DNA of 33,820 bases. It comes from Basidiobolus ranarum (lineage: Eukaryota; Basidiobolomycota; Basidiobolomycetes; Basidiobolales). The notes under the pieces were generated by a model. That model was not told where the DNA came from and ran no database searches. It worked only from the letters and a program-made list of their open reading frames with translations. The stretch spans positions 1 to 33,820 of the forward strand of contig JASJQH010006945.1 in NCBI GenBank assembly GCA_040143965.1, written 5' to 3'. Shown in pieces: positions 20,282 through 31,017 of this stretch. A program made the position numbers and the translations under genes. Numbering within the stretch: position 1 is the first letter of the stretch; every line of letters begins with the position of its first letter.

Positions 20282-21553
20282 ATGACTGTGATTGCCGTGC
20301 CTCGAAGTAATCATTTTATCAAATCGAACTTTATCCCTGGTGACCTGGGTGCTGGTGAATATGCATTAAGCGATAACAGACAACTGGATCTGAAGCCGGG
20401 AAAGCCAGTCTTACAACCGATTGATGTGATTCATCGAAGCCCAAACAACTCATCAACTTCTTCGGAAAGCTCCCCTACTTCTTCCATTAATTTGAAAAGC
20501 AAATCTTCTTTCGTCGAAAAGTTTGTATCTCCAGCCAAGAAGATCTTTAACAACCGTGACAACAACAATGGTCAAAGTAAGAATTTTACCAAAGCTAGCT
20601 CGATGAAAGTCGGGGTTGCAAGCAAAGGATTTTCTGATAGCTGTACATGCGAGCTTACCAAATATGGTCGTCTAAATGGTTCTATCCTTGGTAAAGGTGC
20701 ATGGGGGATTGTTAAAACCATCGAAAGAAGATCCGATGGTAAACTCTTTGCAGTAAAACACTTCCGTAACCGTGAATCCAGTGAAAGCCCCCGCCATTAT
20801 GTAAAAACCATTTTGGCTGAGTACACTATTGCGTCCCTGCTCCATCATCAGTACATCATTGAAACCTTAGATTTCATTGTGCAAGATGGCCGCTACTACC
20901 AAATTATGGAGTATTGTCCCACAGATCTCTTCACTGCCATCAAAACCCGCAAGGGCTCCCTTAGTCCCGAGAAGATTGATACTTGGTTTAAGCAAGTGGT
21001 TTCAGCTGTAGCCTATATGCATACAATCGGAGTGGTTCATCGTGACATCAAAGGGGAGAATGTCCTTTTGGACTCTCAAGATAACGCGAAGCTGATTGAC
21101 TTTGGCTTAGCTGATGTATATAAAACCGCCTTCGAGAGTACACCCCGACCAAGTAACGGAAAAAGTGGATCTTGTAAGTTTTATATTCCAAACATATTCG
21201 TCATATTCAGAATGGTTCACTAATTTAATGTTGTTATGTCAGTTCCTTACATAGCCCCGGAGGTTCATATTAATTCAAAGTGCTACGATGGCCGCAAGGT
21301 TGATTCTTGGTCACTTGGTATTCTTTACTTAACGATACAACTGGGAGTTTTCCCCTGGGAGAGTGCCGTTTCCTCAGATCCTAACTATGCTGGTTATATC
21401 ACACGTAAAAACTGTTTGGACCGCTCAATCATTAACAACTTGACACCCGAGAGGTGCTCACTCGTACACCGTCTCTTGGATCCTAACCCTGAACTTAGAA
21501 TAAGTGTAGAGGAGGCGTTGGAGCACGATGCTTTAAAGAATGTTGTTATTTAG
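20282..21553 (+). CDS. Ser/Thr protein kinase, SAT4/HAL5/NPR1-like
   Basis: Two exons, 20282-21173 and 21243-21553, with a 69-bp intron, giving 400 residues. Residues 1-120 are Ser-rich and disordered. The kinase domain (about 130-400) is complete: glycine loop GKGAWG (137-142), Lys159, Glu180, HRDIKGEN (253-260), DFG (273-275) and PYIAPE just after the splice junction. YDGRKVDSWSLGILYLTIQLGVFPW with the following SDPNYAGY matches the fungal NPR1/HAL4/HAL5/SAT4 group, which controls stability of plasma-membrane nutrient and potassium transporters. The catalytic loop carries Gly where most kinases have Pro (HRDIKGEN against HRDLKPEN). The precise subgroup cannot be fixed; catalytic activity is expected because all key residues are present. 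Confidence 0.9.
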
Positions 21554-22746
21554 AAAATGACCAACAATACCATACACAAATCGCAATGTATCTTTCAACT
21601 TGATGTTTTAATTTCCCTAAAATTCCTTAAGATTCCCAACCCAGTGATCCTGTAATTTACCACATCCACCACTTGTACAGCTTTGTTTAACCTCAATAAA
21701 AACGACAATATTTTCCATGAAATCTCCGGGACTCGATTGGTGTTCTGACCACCCGAAATCTTTTTTGCACGGAATAACTTTTCAATTGGGTGTTGGGTGA
21801 TTCAACGCAACTCCATCGTATCTGACCATATATACTACTAATGCTTCCTGTTGGCTGTGAGGGTGAGGGTGAAGGCGAGGGCGGTCTAGAAATCACTCAA
21901 ATTGTATTTACCATCGCTTTCCAAATACGAACCCGAGTACGAATGCTCTTTAGAAGCTATTTGGTGAGTGGCACTTTTTACTTATACAGCCATTGACATC
22001 ATGCCGTTATTCTGGTAAAAGTAATACCATTTGGTTGACTTGCTGACTTGGTGAATATTAGCCATGTCGCCGTTGTTCTATTGAGTGAGACTCTTACCTC
22101 TTATACTTTCACTTGCTCTCTCTGGATTAATATATATGAATTTGAAAATAGTTGTTAATTATCGGCGATTCTCAATTGTCGATAGATATCAATACCAATG
22201 GCTTGGTAATAATTTCTAGACATGGTTTGGGCATTTAGCAAAATACTTGTTTCTTTTGGGAAGGATGAGTAAGCAATTAGAACTGGATGGCTGAGGCTAT
22301 ATTTGTGTATTGATCAAAGAGCCTATATTGGTGGCATAGTTTAACTAGACACATTGATTGAATGACACAAAAATGAATTCCACTTACTTTGGAGAAACAC
22401 TGCCAACGCTTTACAGCGCCGTCTCATGAAACATCAGTCAACAAAGTTCCTGGTTTTTGTCAACTGATTTTAATCAATCACAGTATCAATTCTGATAAGG
22501 TTTCATCGGATTCACCATGTCAACTTGGTGCTATTAGCGACCCCATTGGTTTAGCTCAGATTTAGCGAGTCTCATTCGTTAACAAGGTGGATGGTTGTTG
22601 TGAATATCATGTTTGTTTGTTTCTCCGGAGGATGTTTCTAATTTCAAAGAGCTTGTCTGTAGCTAAAGAGCATATCTTGTTAATAATTATCTAGGGTTGT
22701 TATTCCCGACTTTTTTTTGGCCGAGTCCAAGGATAATTTGCCCTCA
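21554..22746. other. Intergenic region
   Basis: 3' flank of the kinase and 5' flank of the RING gene. It holds a G-rich GGGTGA-type repeat at 21857-21886. No gene seen. Confidence 0.55.
21857..21886 (+). repeat. G-rich (GAGGGT)-type repeat
   Basis: Imperfect hexamer repeats GTGAGGGTGAGGGTGAAGG followed by CGAGGGCGG. Several G-runs lie close together, but only some have three or more G. Confidence 0.6.
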
Positions 22747-24739
22747 ATGATAAATTCACCTACCTATCTAAACGATAACGAAGTAAATCTCAGCTCAAGA
22801 TCTTATTCCACAAAGTCTGCAGAGACGATAGAAATATTACTGTCTCAAATAGATTCATTACGCAAAAGTGCGCCAATATCTTATTTTATTATCAACCAAA
22901 TCTCACTCTAATGTTTTGATAGCCTTACTTTGTAGTATCTGTGTTGAAACACTTGAACGACCACACACCTTGCACTGTGGGCATACCTTTTGTGGCCCTT
23001 GTTTAGTACAATGGTTCCATGTGAATAAAGTATGTCCTTCCTGTAGAATATCAGTCCAAAGTCCACCTGCCATCTCGTACACCTTACAAGAGCAACTATG
23101 TCTTCTATATGCTTTCGATAGAACGAATTACCCACTGGTTAGACACAACTTAAAGCATAGTAATATTGAAATGTCAACTGGAACAAACGCAGGAGAAAGC
23201 AGCTTCCCTACAAGAAGGCACTATGATCCTTCTAAAGTTCATAGTTCTGATAAACCTGATCCTTTCATTACTGGTGAGATATGGGATACAGTTTTTGCTG
23301 AGCCTGAGCCTCTCTGCTCGTATGTATTTCAACACTTCTTATTTGATCACATCCGCATTATTAACTCGGTATCATCTTGATAGAACTCGGATATCTGAAG
23401 ACACAACCTTTAATTCTACAAATACAATGGAGCAATTCGAGTATGTACCTTGATTTTGTTCATAAAGCTGTGCAATATATGAGTGATTTAACTGTTCATT
23501 TATTCTTAGTTTTCCGCCTAGTAATTATTTGTCATTTCTAAGGTGATACACTTTCTTTTATATCAATCCATCAAGATATGACTATTAAATAATTACTAAT
23601 TCGCTAGAAACAGCGCTTTAAGTGCATCAAGTTTCGCACCCTCCATAATCTCTAACCTGGACCAAGATGAACACTATGTTAGAGAAGAAGATGGATTTAG
23701 TGATATACAAGATCCTCCAACAATACGTAGAAACCCTGATTTATGGGTCAGTGAGGGTGCTGATTTGAGCACTACTCCAACACATTCACTAAGACAAAAC
23801 CATCGATTTGGTATTCCCACCAGTGTTCTTGACTGGTCTGAGGAAGTTGAGGAAAGTAGTATTTTGAGTGATAATGAATTTTCAGAGAATGGTGAAAACT
23901 CTCTAGTCTCTCACACGTCTGAGGATGCTGAGACAAGTCTAGATACTCTTAGCTGTCATCAAGATAGCGACAGCAATTCACTAAACTCTGGTAACTCAAG
24001 ACCTCTTGAATACCTTGGTAGTAATATAGCCCGAGAGGGTTCTGAAAATATCTATTGTTCGAGTCCAATGATTCCGTGCCTATCCCCACCGTTAGAGGAG
24101 AGCTTTCTACACGGTGCTTCGGAGATAACCTCAGAATGCAGCTCTGTAAACACTCGTCGCTTCAAGAATATCAGTAGCCCTGAGTCGCAATGCCCCAATT
24201 GTGGATGGCACTTTTCAGCGAATGGTGATGTGGAGAGCACAATCGAGAGAGAGTCTTCGAATCACTCGGATGTCATTTCAACCACTGATAGCAGTTCGAT
24301 GACAGAACAAGCGCAGATTGCTGATATGTACAACTCTAATGGTTCATCCAGTGATCAACAGTTCTCTAGTGATGAGGATAAGGATGTATCCATTTTCTCA
24401 GATAGCCTGGCCCTCCAAAGCCAAGAATCATATCAGAACAGTGATATGGAAGAGTTTGATTCGCAAGTCATTTCAGACACACACGAGTATAACAGGACTA
24501 TAGGCTTGCTGATCGATCAATCCTCGGGATTGTTTTCCAATATGTGGGACTCGGCTTTGGGACGCTCAGACATTCAAATGAATCCTAGTTTCTTGGAACA
24601 GGTGTTCTTGGATTCGCAAGAAACACCATTGCAAGATTCATTTGCTTACGACAGTGAAGAAGACTCTTTTAGTTCTGATATTAATATCCAATGTAATGTT
24701 GAAATGGATAGTTTATCGAGTAGTTCTGATGAATCTTAA
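22747..24739 (+). CDS. RING-finger protein with long acidic Ser-rich tail
   Basis: Four exons, 22747-22867, 22923-23319, 23384-23440 and 23608-24739, join in frame to 568 residues. The ATG at 22747 is the first in a frame that is open only from 22687. A C3HC4 RING lies at about 44-81: CSIC, then HCGHTFCGPC, then CPSC, with all eight zinc ligands present, so E3 ubiquitin ligase activity is likely. RINGs of this spacing occur in Psh1, CHFR and TRIM-like proteins. The rest, from about residue 190, is acidic, rich in Ser, Asn and Glu, and without a recognisable fold, apart from one more CPNC pair around 24190-24201. I see no FHA domain, so it is not a standard CHFR. Substrate is unknown; a nuclear or chromatin role would be a guess. 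Confidence 0.85.
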
Positions 24740-25223
24740 TAGCTACGAAATAACCAGCCATCCGCTTCTCAACACTGTACAATTATAATCGCTTTATTCA
24801 ACATCTGTTTAATAATATCAATACATATCTCATGCATGAGCTAGTGCTTTGGTAAATTTTAGCTGTCATTGTTTCTCTACATGATGAGCATGGATACTTC
24901 AACCTGAATTGTGAATAATTCGGGAATTCGGGAATTCGGGGAAAAGCCCTCACAAAATACTATCAATCGGAAAATTGCCATCTATGAAATGACGAGGAAT
25001 ATAATTGATGAATGCACCTCTCGATGCAAGTAAATATGTAGAGTTACGTATGAATAGTCAATCTACAACGATATTAAAGCGTTGGGTCGACCGTTATGTA
25101 TTGTTCGAGTCTTTCTACTCAACACACAATATTGGTTTCTTTCACTATCTATTTGGTGCACTGGTTCATATCAACAATATCCCATCTAATTAAAACTCTC
25201 TCAATACTGCTTCTACCTCTCCA
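24740..25223. other. Intergenic region
   Basis: Contains the 8-bp AATTCGGG repeat at 24917-24940 and the protease promoter. A frame at 25008-25193 is open but matches nothing known. Confidence 0.55.
24917..24940. repeat. (AATTCGGG)3 tandem repeat
   Basis: Three adjacent copies of an 8-bp unit, followed by further G and A residues. Confidence 0.85.
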
Positions 25224-26277
25224 ATGATCAGATTAGAATGGCTATTCTTCGTGCTTAGTCTATTCTTCATGCTTGGTCTAGGGAACTCCCTCATTCTAAA
25301 AAATAAGGTTGACAATATTCGCGGTGGCGTCCCAGTTGAAAGCATTGAATACCCCTATTTAGCACATATATTCATACGTGATTACCCATCTTGCGGTGCA
25401 AGTATCTTGGATTCAGATTGGATTATCACTGCGGCCCATTGTTTGTTTACCAGTTCTAAGGCCCAACCCGTGGACTTTGAGGAAGTCAAAGTGGTGGTGG
25501 GTAATACGCCAAGTGGTTTAATTAACCCTATCAATATTCGTGGGTACATGATAAATCCGAATTTTCGGTTAGATACTTATTCGGTAGGGGAATCTTTTAT
25601 AACCGAAGTCGCTATTATCTTGCTAAATAAGCATCCTTTGTATGTCATAGAACGATATAGCCTTGATTCAACTGAAGACTAGTCTTACTTTTAACTCTAC
25701 TGTTCAATCAGTTGTCATAGGCGAGGATATTTTGGAGCCGTATCAATCATTGGTCGCTTTAGGTTGGGGTCAAACTGAGTTGGAAGAAACTTCGGAGAGA
25801 CTGCAAGCTGTGGGCCTTCATACTTCTCCCTTGGCCCAATGTCACTCACAAATTCCAGCATTTCACGATCATAATGGACAATTCATATGTACTGACTTCG
25901 TCCTGGGGAAAGATACATGCCCTGGAGACTCTGGTGGGCCATTAATTCGATTAGATGAAGAAAACATCCATAACCGTATGGATAAATTAATGGGAATCAC
26001 CAGCTTCGGAGTTAATTTGATTAGAAATCAACAAGGGGGAAAATGTGGTGAAAATCCTAGCTTAGGATACTACACAAGAGTGTCAACTCATTTGGATTTC
26101 ATTGAGTCAGTCACTGGGATGTCTAAAGATGAACTTGTTGGCTTGGTTCCAAAGGAATCTACTATGAAGCTATCAAAATTACAAACATCATGGGGTCACG
26201 GACAGAGTCAAAAGGGCAGTACTCCTTTGTTGACTATTCTTACTATTTGGATATCCCTTGTCCTCTCATATCGGTGA
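25224..26277 (+). CDS. Trypsin-like S1A serine protease with GPI-signal-like tail
   Basis: Two exons, 25224-25639 and 25683-26277, with a 43-bp intron, give 336 residues. A signal peptide covers about 1-22. The chymotrypsin fold is clear: CGASILDSDWIITAAHC with His72, and DTCPGDSGGP with Ser222. Asp216 at the base of the S1 pocket predicts cutting after Lys or Arg. Two oddities stand out. The segment that normally reads NDIALL is TEVAIILL, so Glu128 sits at the catalytic Asp position. The mature N-terminus is NIRGG rather than RIVGG, so activation would not be by trypsin itself. After the domain, a Gly/Ser-rich spacer is followed by a hydrophobic C-terminus (LLTILTIWISLVLSYR) typical of a GPI-anchor signal. 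Likely a cell-surface protease or a catalytically altered relative. Confidence 0.88.
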
Positions 26278-26567
26278 ATTGATTCCTAGGGATCGTTCTA
26301 TTTTACTTTCCATATATATGTACATTATACCCTTGCATAGTATTTGTCTATGTTAAACGATCTATTTAAAAGCGTAATATATTTATACACTTGAACATAT
26401 ATATTCTTGAAAACCTTGGGTTAAACGTGAAGTATATTGAAAAGGTGTGATGTAAAGACAAGCCAATTCTCAACTCTAAAAAACAGATGGATAAATGAAT
26501 AAATATGGATGACGCTCAACACCCCCATTCGATAGAGAAAGGTCCTCTGAAAAAGAAGGAAAACGTA
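26278..26567. other. Convergent intergenic region
   Basis: Separates the 3' ends of the protease gene and COX23. AT-rich; no feature seen. Confidence 0.55.
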
Positions 26568-26891
26568 TTAAAGATACTTCAAAACTGTTCCAGAGACACG
26601 CTTTTGACGTTCAGCCTTTCGATCTTCAAGCTAAATAAAATGATATATAAGAAACTCGGGTCTAAATCTAATCATTCAAGAAACACAACTTACCCATTTT
26701 CTTTTACATTCTTTGTATTCATCAAAGAATTGGGTACATTTGCTTTTATCATAATTATTTTTATCTAAACATTTGTAACTACGCTTGGTATGTTCTGCGC
26801 AAGGATCCATGAACTTTGAAGCCTCCTTAATATCGAACTCTCTGCGGGCTCTTTTAGGTTCAGCTTGAGTTTCCACTGTTGGCTCAGACAT
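26568..26891 (-). CDS. COX23: Cox23-like twin CX9C mitochondrial protein
   Basis: Two exons, 26891-26694 and 26630-26568, with a 63-bp intron whose donor is GTAAGT, give 86 residues. The CHCH fold has Cys31-X9-Cys41 and Cys52-X9-Cys62. The surrounding sequence (DPC, KRSYKC, NYDKSKC, EYKECKRKW) and the basic C-terminus after the splice match Cox23/CHCHD7. The protein is imported into the mitochondrial intermembrane space by the Mia40 disulphide relay and is needed for cytochrome c oxidase assembly, probably in copper delivery with Cox17. Reading through the intron would give a false end five codons later. Yeast Cox23 is longer at the N-terminus; this compact form resembles the animal protein. 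Confidence 0.93.
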
Positions 26892-27120
26892 ATTAAAGTA
26901 TACTATCGTTGAGTAATGGTCAAGTAAACGATCAATTATTTTCCATTATTCAAGCTGTATGACTAAAATCATGAGTTAAACTTCGCATTGCGGTATGATT
27001 TCCACCCACATCCCCATTAAAATAACCGACATGGGGTGTTGATTGTGCTACACGGATAATATGATTTCCGAATGATCTGCATTTCTAACCGCTTGAAAAG
27101 CCACATAGTTCATTGTCAAA

Positions 27121-27378
27121 ATGGAAGTGTTGGCTACTTTTCCATCATCCAAGCCTAAATACCGTTTAAAAAGTGATATTGAGCTGAGGAATCAGTGCGT
27201 CGCTTCTATATCACCATCACTTTCATATCACCATCACTTTCGCCAGATAAAGAACGAGACGGAACATTTCGTGGCAACCGTTGTGTATAAATCCCAAGAT
27301 ATTTTTATGGCAACCGCTGTGTATAAATCCCAAGATATTAAAAACGCCAAGAGATTTCAAATATGTGGGATTTTGTAG
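27121..27378 (+). CDS. Hypothetical 85-residue ORF with internal repeat
   Basis: Starts with ATG and encodes VATVVYKSQDIF followed directly by MATAVYKSQDIK, an in-frame 36-nt duplication. No signal peptide, membrane helix or known domain. The duplication keeping the frame is weak support for coding; the neighbouring 17-bp duplication does not keep it. Doubtful gene. Confidence 0.2.
   Translation: MEVLATFPSSKPKYRLKSDIELRNQCVASISPSLSYHHHFRQIKNETEHFVATVVYKSQDIFMATAVYKSQDIKNAKRFQICGIL
27208..27241. repeat. 17-bp tandem duplication
   Basis: ATATCACCATCACTTTC occurs twice in direct contact. Confidence 0.9.
27271..27342. repeat. 36-bp tandem duplication
   Basis: Two units of 36 bp starting at 27271 and 27307, sharing GTGTATAAATCCCAAGATAT, with few differences. 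Confidence 0.9.
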
Positions 27379-28184
27379 AACTAGAGAGACAAGTTACACA
27401 TCTAAGCCAGTCACTTCTATAACATGATCAACATATTTGATGCAGTGGTATTACAAGTCATGCAAGAGTCTCAGGCATAGCTTACAAAAAAGGAACATCG
27501 TGGAAAATCAGAGGAGCGGAAACTATGCGACCAAGAATATTCTCTACCTTGATTTTATTTGGATAAAGTATATCTTAAACGCTATGAAGCGAATCAGGTT
27601 CAGTTGCTTCAAACCATCCATCATGTGCTGTTTGACTCTACCGATCTACACCACTTCTAGGCTCATTGAGGAAGGAGTGGAAGCAGTTGTGTTCTTAGAA
27701 TCAACACGTACGTGCAGATCAAGATTTTTAGTTCATTGGCTGTTAGATCCTGATATCTTACTCGTTACGTCGGCTGGTACGTCGCTGGTACGTGAGATTA
27801 GCTTAACCTCTAAAGGAACATGGCTACGTAATATTAAGCGGCAACTTCATATACAAGCCTCTGAGACACGTAACCAATTGAAATGATGTCGTGTTTTAAT
27901 CTCATCAATAAGAATTATTTTGACTTCCGTTGGCCATTCATCAATCTTATTCAGAATCTATATTAATCGCCATTTTAATCGCCAACAATTGTTCCACCCA
28001 AACCGTTGTCTTTTTTTCGGATAGATTATTCGATGAATCCGTAGCGTCAAAGGGGTACCTAATATGTTCCGTAAAGGGAAATGGGGAATACATTATATTT
28101 AAATAGATTTCTCTTATATATTGTCATGGCTCTTCATTCTATTGGATATGGCCATCAACCAATCATACCGGACTTGTTTGAATT

Positions 28185-28193
28185 TATATAAAA
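28185..28193 (+). promoter_or_regulatory. TATA box of SEC2
   Basis: TATATAAAA about 140 bp before the ATG, with a CCAAT sequence about 25 bp further upstream. A TTCTTCTTAG just before the ATG region could be the acceptor of a 5' UTR intron. Confidence 0.55.
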
Positions 28194-28332
28194 GGCAGTA
28201 GATGTCATAGCGAATGTAATCGTTTGTCAGCATTCCTCATTTTGGTTTTATCCTAGTCAATATCAATCAATTAGTATATCAAAATTTATCTTATATAATA
28301 TTTCTTCTTAGGTTTGTCCTTCCCCTCACAAC

Positions 28333-29736
28333 ATGTCCCAAATGAAAGGCTTTCCCTGCGAGGCCTCATATTCTAATCAAGAGTATTTACCTTCCCCATT
28401 GTCTGAGAACGAGTTTAGTGATATTGCTGCTACCACGCGCATAGGTGAATTAGAATTCCAACTTCAAAAGCTTCAAAATGATAACGATGCGTTGGCTGCT
28501 AGCTTGAGAGGCGTAACTGATGAAAAAGTACTTCTAGAACGAGAATTGGCAAAAGCACAACTCGACTTGAAGAATTCCAAGGAAATGGTCGATGATTTAC
28601 GCTCCACACTCTCAAAAATCCGTACTTCCGACGCCACCCAATTGCAATTGGATATGCAAAGTCTTGCTGAAAAATTGATTGTCGAGACTGCGACACGAGG
28701 TGAAATCGAACACGCTAAACTTCAAATTGAAACTGAATTGGAAGATTTATCTGCCAAATTATTCGAAGAGGCCAATAGAATGGTCGCTATCGAAAAAAAA
28801 TCCCGTTTTCAAACGGAACACAAACACACCATCCTTGAGCGTCAACTTGCTGAGGTTCAAGATCTTGCAAAGTCACAGAAAGAAGAATTAGAGGACCTCA
28901 AATCGAGGTTGGAGCAAACTGCTGATGAGAAAGATAAAGAGTCAGCTGGGAGAATTAAGATGGAAAAGGAACGTGATGAGTTAGAATTGGCCTTAATGGA
29001 TGGTAGTATCTCCGGCTCCCCCAGATCGTCGTATAGATTAAGCAGAAATGGAAGTAACCGGTTATCACTCTCATCAGTCCGGTCTGATTCCGCCTACGAT
29101 AGCTCGTATTCAGATTACGAAGGTGGTAATGATTTTGAACTATCGTTTCACCTTAGTGACTGCCGTTTCGAAGAGTTCAAAGAGTTCCTAGATGTACCCA
29201 AGAACCCAAAAAATATGTTCACCTCGAAGTTCATGAAGAGATCCATCGCTGAAGATATTGAGCCTGCTATGCGATTTGAGTCCTCTAATGTTCGTGGCTG
29301 GTTCCAGCAACGTAAATTAACGAATGCAATTCAATCCGGCACCCTTGTAATCGAAACGGTCAATTCTAACTCCCCAGCCTCTTCACCTGTGTCTTCACCA
29401 AACTCCAAATGCCCAACTCCAACTGCAGCCTCTAATACTTGTAACTTGTGTCTGCACACGATTAACACACCCATGATGTACCGCATTCGCTATGATGATT
29501 TTGATAATGAGCCTAAGGAGGTCTGTGCCTTTTGCAGAGAGAGGCTATTTTCGGTGTGTGAATTCTATACTTTTATTAGACTTATCCACGGTGGTATCAT
29601 CAAAGGCACACCACAACGTCTCTACCTAGAAGCAGCTCGACTAAGAATGAAAATGTTTTTAGGTCGAATTGGATCCAACGTCAACACTGATGGATTTGAC
29701 GAAATCAAAGAATCTAATGTCCTCGCTTTGAAATAG
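28333..29736 (+). CDS. SEC2: Sec2/Rabin-type Rab guanine nucleotide exchange factor
   Basis: A 467-residue single-exon protein. Residues about 36-222 are a long coiled coil containing the Sec2 signature ELEDLSAKLFEEANRMVA (135-152), the helix pair that opens the nucleotide site of Sec4/Rab8. A Ser-rich linker follows. The C-terminal part (about 268-450) matches the Rabin8/GRAB family: KFMKRSIAEDIEPAMRF, then GTLVIETV, and two CXXC pairs at Cys370/Cys373 and Cys398/Cys401 that may bind zinc, then FSVCEFYTFIRLIHGGIIKG. The protein activates the Rab that drives secretory vesicles to the exocyst and growing tip. Having the full Rabin8-like C-terminus suggests a form close to the animal one. Assignment is firm. 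Confidence 0.93.
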   Translation: MSQMKGFPCEASYSNQEYLPSPLSENEFSDIAATTRIGELEFQLQKLQNDNDALAASLRGVTDEKVLLERELAKAQLDLKNSKEMVDDLRSTLSKIRTSDATQLQLDMQSLAEKLIVETATRGEIEHAKLQIETELEDLSAKLFEEANRMVAIEKKSRFQTEHKHTILERQLAEVQDLAKSQKEELEDLKSRLEQTADEKDKESAGRIKMEKERDELELALMDGSISGSPRSSYRLSRNGSNRLSLSSVRSDSAYDSSYSDYEGGNDFELSFHLSDCRFEEFKEFLDVPKNPKNMFTSKFMKRSIAEDIEPAMRFESSNVRGWFQQRKLTNAIQSGTLVIETVNSNSPASSPVSSPNSKCPTPTAASNTCNLCLHTINTPMMYRIRYDDFDNEPKEVCAFCRERLFSVCEFYTFIRLIHGGIIKGTPQRLYLEAARLRMKMFLGRIGSNVNTDGFDEIKESNVLALK

Positions 29737-30292
29737 CTTTGATCATGAATGTTGCTGGGTAACATTCACCCACTACTCACCCATTTCTTAATGATTTTAA
29801 TCGCACATACCTCTCCTTAATGATATCCCATATCCAACATCCCACTTCTCTCACCTTTTACTTTACTACCATATTATTTATAACTAATAGTTTGCACTTC
29901 TTTGTATAATTCATACTTCATGTCAGCATGTACATTGTTTTTCTGTTAATTTTGACGTGTCCAGACAATAAATCCATAATTGCTAGACATAGATCCCTAT
30001 TCATACATTACATTCTACTATGGTTACGCTGTATAGCAATCATATATGGTTAAATTGCCAAATATCCAACATACATAATTAAGCTAATTCATACCATCGA
30101 TTATGTACTTAATTGGCTGTCTATCGTTACTACGTAAAAATCCACTAAAGGTGTTTCCACAGAGCAGACTCTCATCCAAAAATACATGCATCCATCCATT
30201 TAGAGTAAGAGATTGTGTTGTAAGTTATTAAAAATGAAGGCAACACCCCAATTTATTATTTCGACGACATTAGTATCCTTCGTTGAAGGAAA
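29737..30292. other. Convergent intergenic region
   Basis: 3' flanks of SEC2 (plus) and RPS21 (minus). AT-rich, no gene. Confidence 0.6.
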
Positions 30293-30553
30293 TTACTTCT
30301 GATAAGACCAAACGTTCTTCAAGAAACCATCCTTGGTGGCAAGACGGTTAAGTGAATCATCGGATTCTCCAAGTTTACGAACGAATCCAGAGAATGCGTA
30401 GGTTTGGAAAGAACCGGTATAACGACCTTCAGCGTCAACTTCACCAATATTGATTTGAACTGAAGCATGATCCTTGGCAGGAATAAGACGTCCAGTGGCG
30501 GAGCACTTACGGGGGACGTACAAGTCAACAAGAACACCTTGATCGTTTTCCAT
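30293..30553 (-). CDS. RPS21: 40S ribosomal protein eS21
   Basis: An 86-residue single-exon protein, nearly the same length as yeast Rps21 (87). The sequence is unmistakable: [20 protein letters not shown] at the start, [13 protein letters not shown] in the middle and [20 protein letters not shown] near the end. eS21 is a small-subunit protein needed for 18S rRNA maturation and sits near the uS2 protein at the head and platform. The lack of introns is notable in a window where most genes have them. Confidence 0.98.
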   Translation of the reverse strand: MENDQGVLVDLYVPRKCSATGRLIPAKDHASVQINIGEVDAEGRYTGSFQTYAFSGFVRKLGESDDSLNRLATKDGFLKNVWSYQK

Positions 30554-31017
30554 TGTTTAAAATTACGAAGTCAACGAAAGTCGAAGCTTTACGGGTGATG
30601 AGAGAAAGAAAGGAAGAATTGTTCTTCATCATTAGTCTGGTTTTGTTCCAACCAGAGAGAAGATGAATCCATGAGATCACGTGATGTATGTGTCGACACT
30701 GAAATCATCCATAGAATACCAGAAAAATTTAGGGATTCCGAGGAACTTATTGGTCAGAATAATTTTTTAATATCGCTAAGACATATGGGGATTTGATTGA
30801 AGTTGATTTTTTGGGATAATTTTGGTATGTAGACTATAAGAAAATTCGATAATTTTTCTCTAAATAAAAGTCACGAAGAGAAACTATGATACATCCAAAA
30901 GTAATGAAGGTGATCATAGTTTTTCAATATATGATTCAAAGTTAAGAATACGGTATAGAAGGTAATGTGATATTATAGTGAGACAGACGCTCATACTCTC
31001 AGGATCAGAGATATGTC
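30554..31017. other. Intergenic region, RPS21 promoter
   Basis: Holds the RPS21 promoter and the 3' flank of the tryptophan-rich protein gene. No TTAGGG-type site or clear TATA box was seen near the RPS21 start. Confidence 0.5.

Larger units (their letters stand above)
26892..28332. other. Intergenic region with small duplications
   Basis: 1.4 kb between the divergent genes COX23 and SEC2. It contains a 17-bp tandem duplication at 27208-27241, a 36-bp tandem duplication at 27271-27342 and a short CTGGTACGT repeat near 27773-27797. Two open frames (27121-27378 and 27440-27886) lie here without family matches. The right end is the SEC2 promoter. Confidence 0.5.

Noticed and set aside
19888-20310. 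140-residue frame overlapping the kinase start
   Set aside because: It overlaps the kinase promoter and start codon in another frame and has no domain.
25008-25193. Small frame before the protease gene
   Set aside because: No match, and it lies in the protease promoter region.
27440-27886. 149-residue frame in the COX23-SEC2 interval
   Set aside because: Long enough to notice, but the composition is unremarkable, no domain is seen, and it lacks a promoter or splice context.
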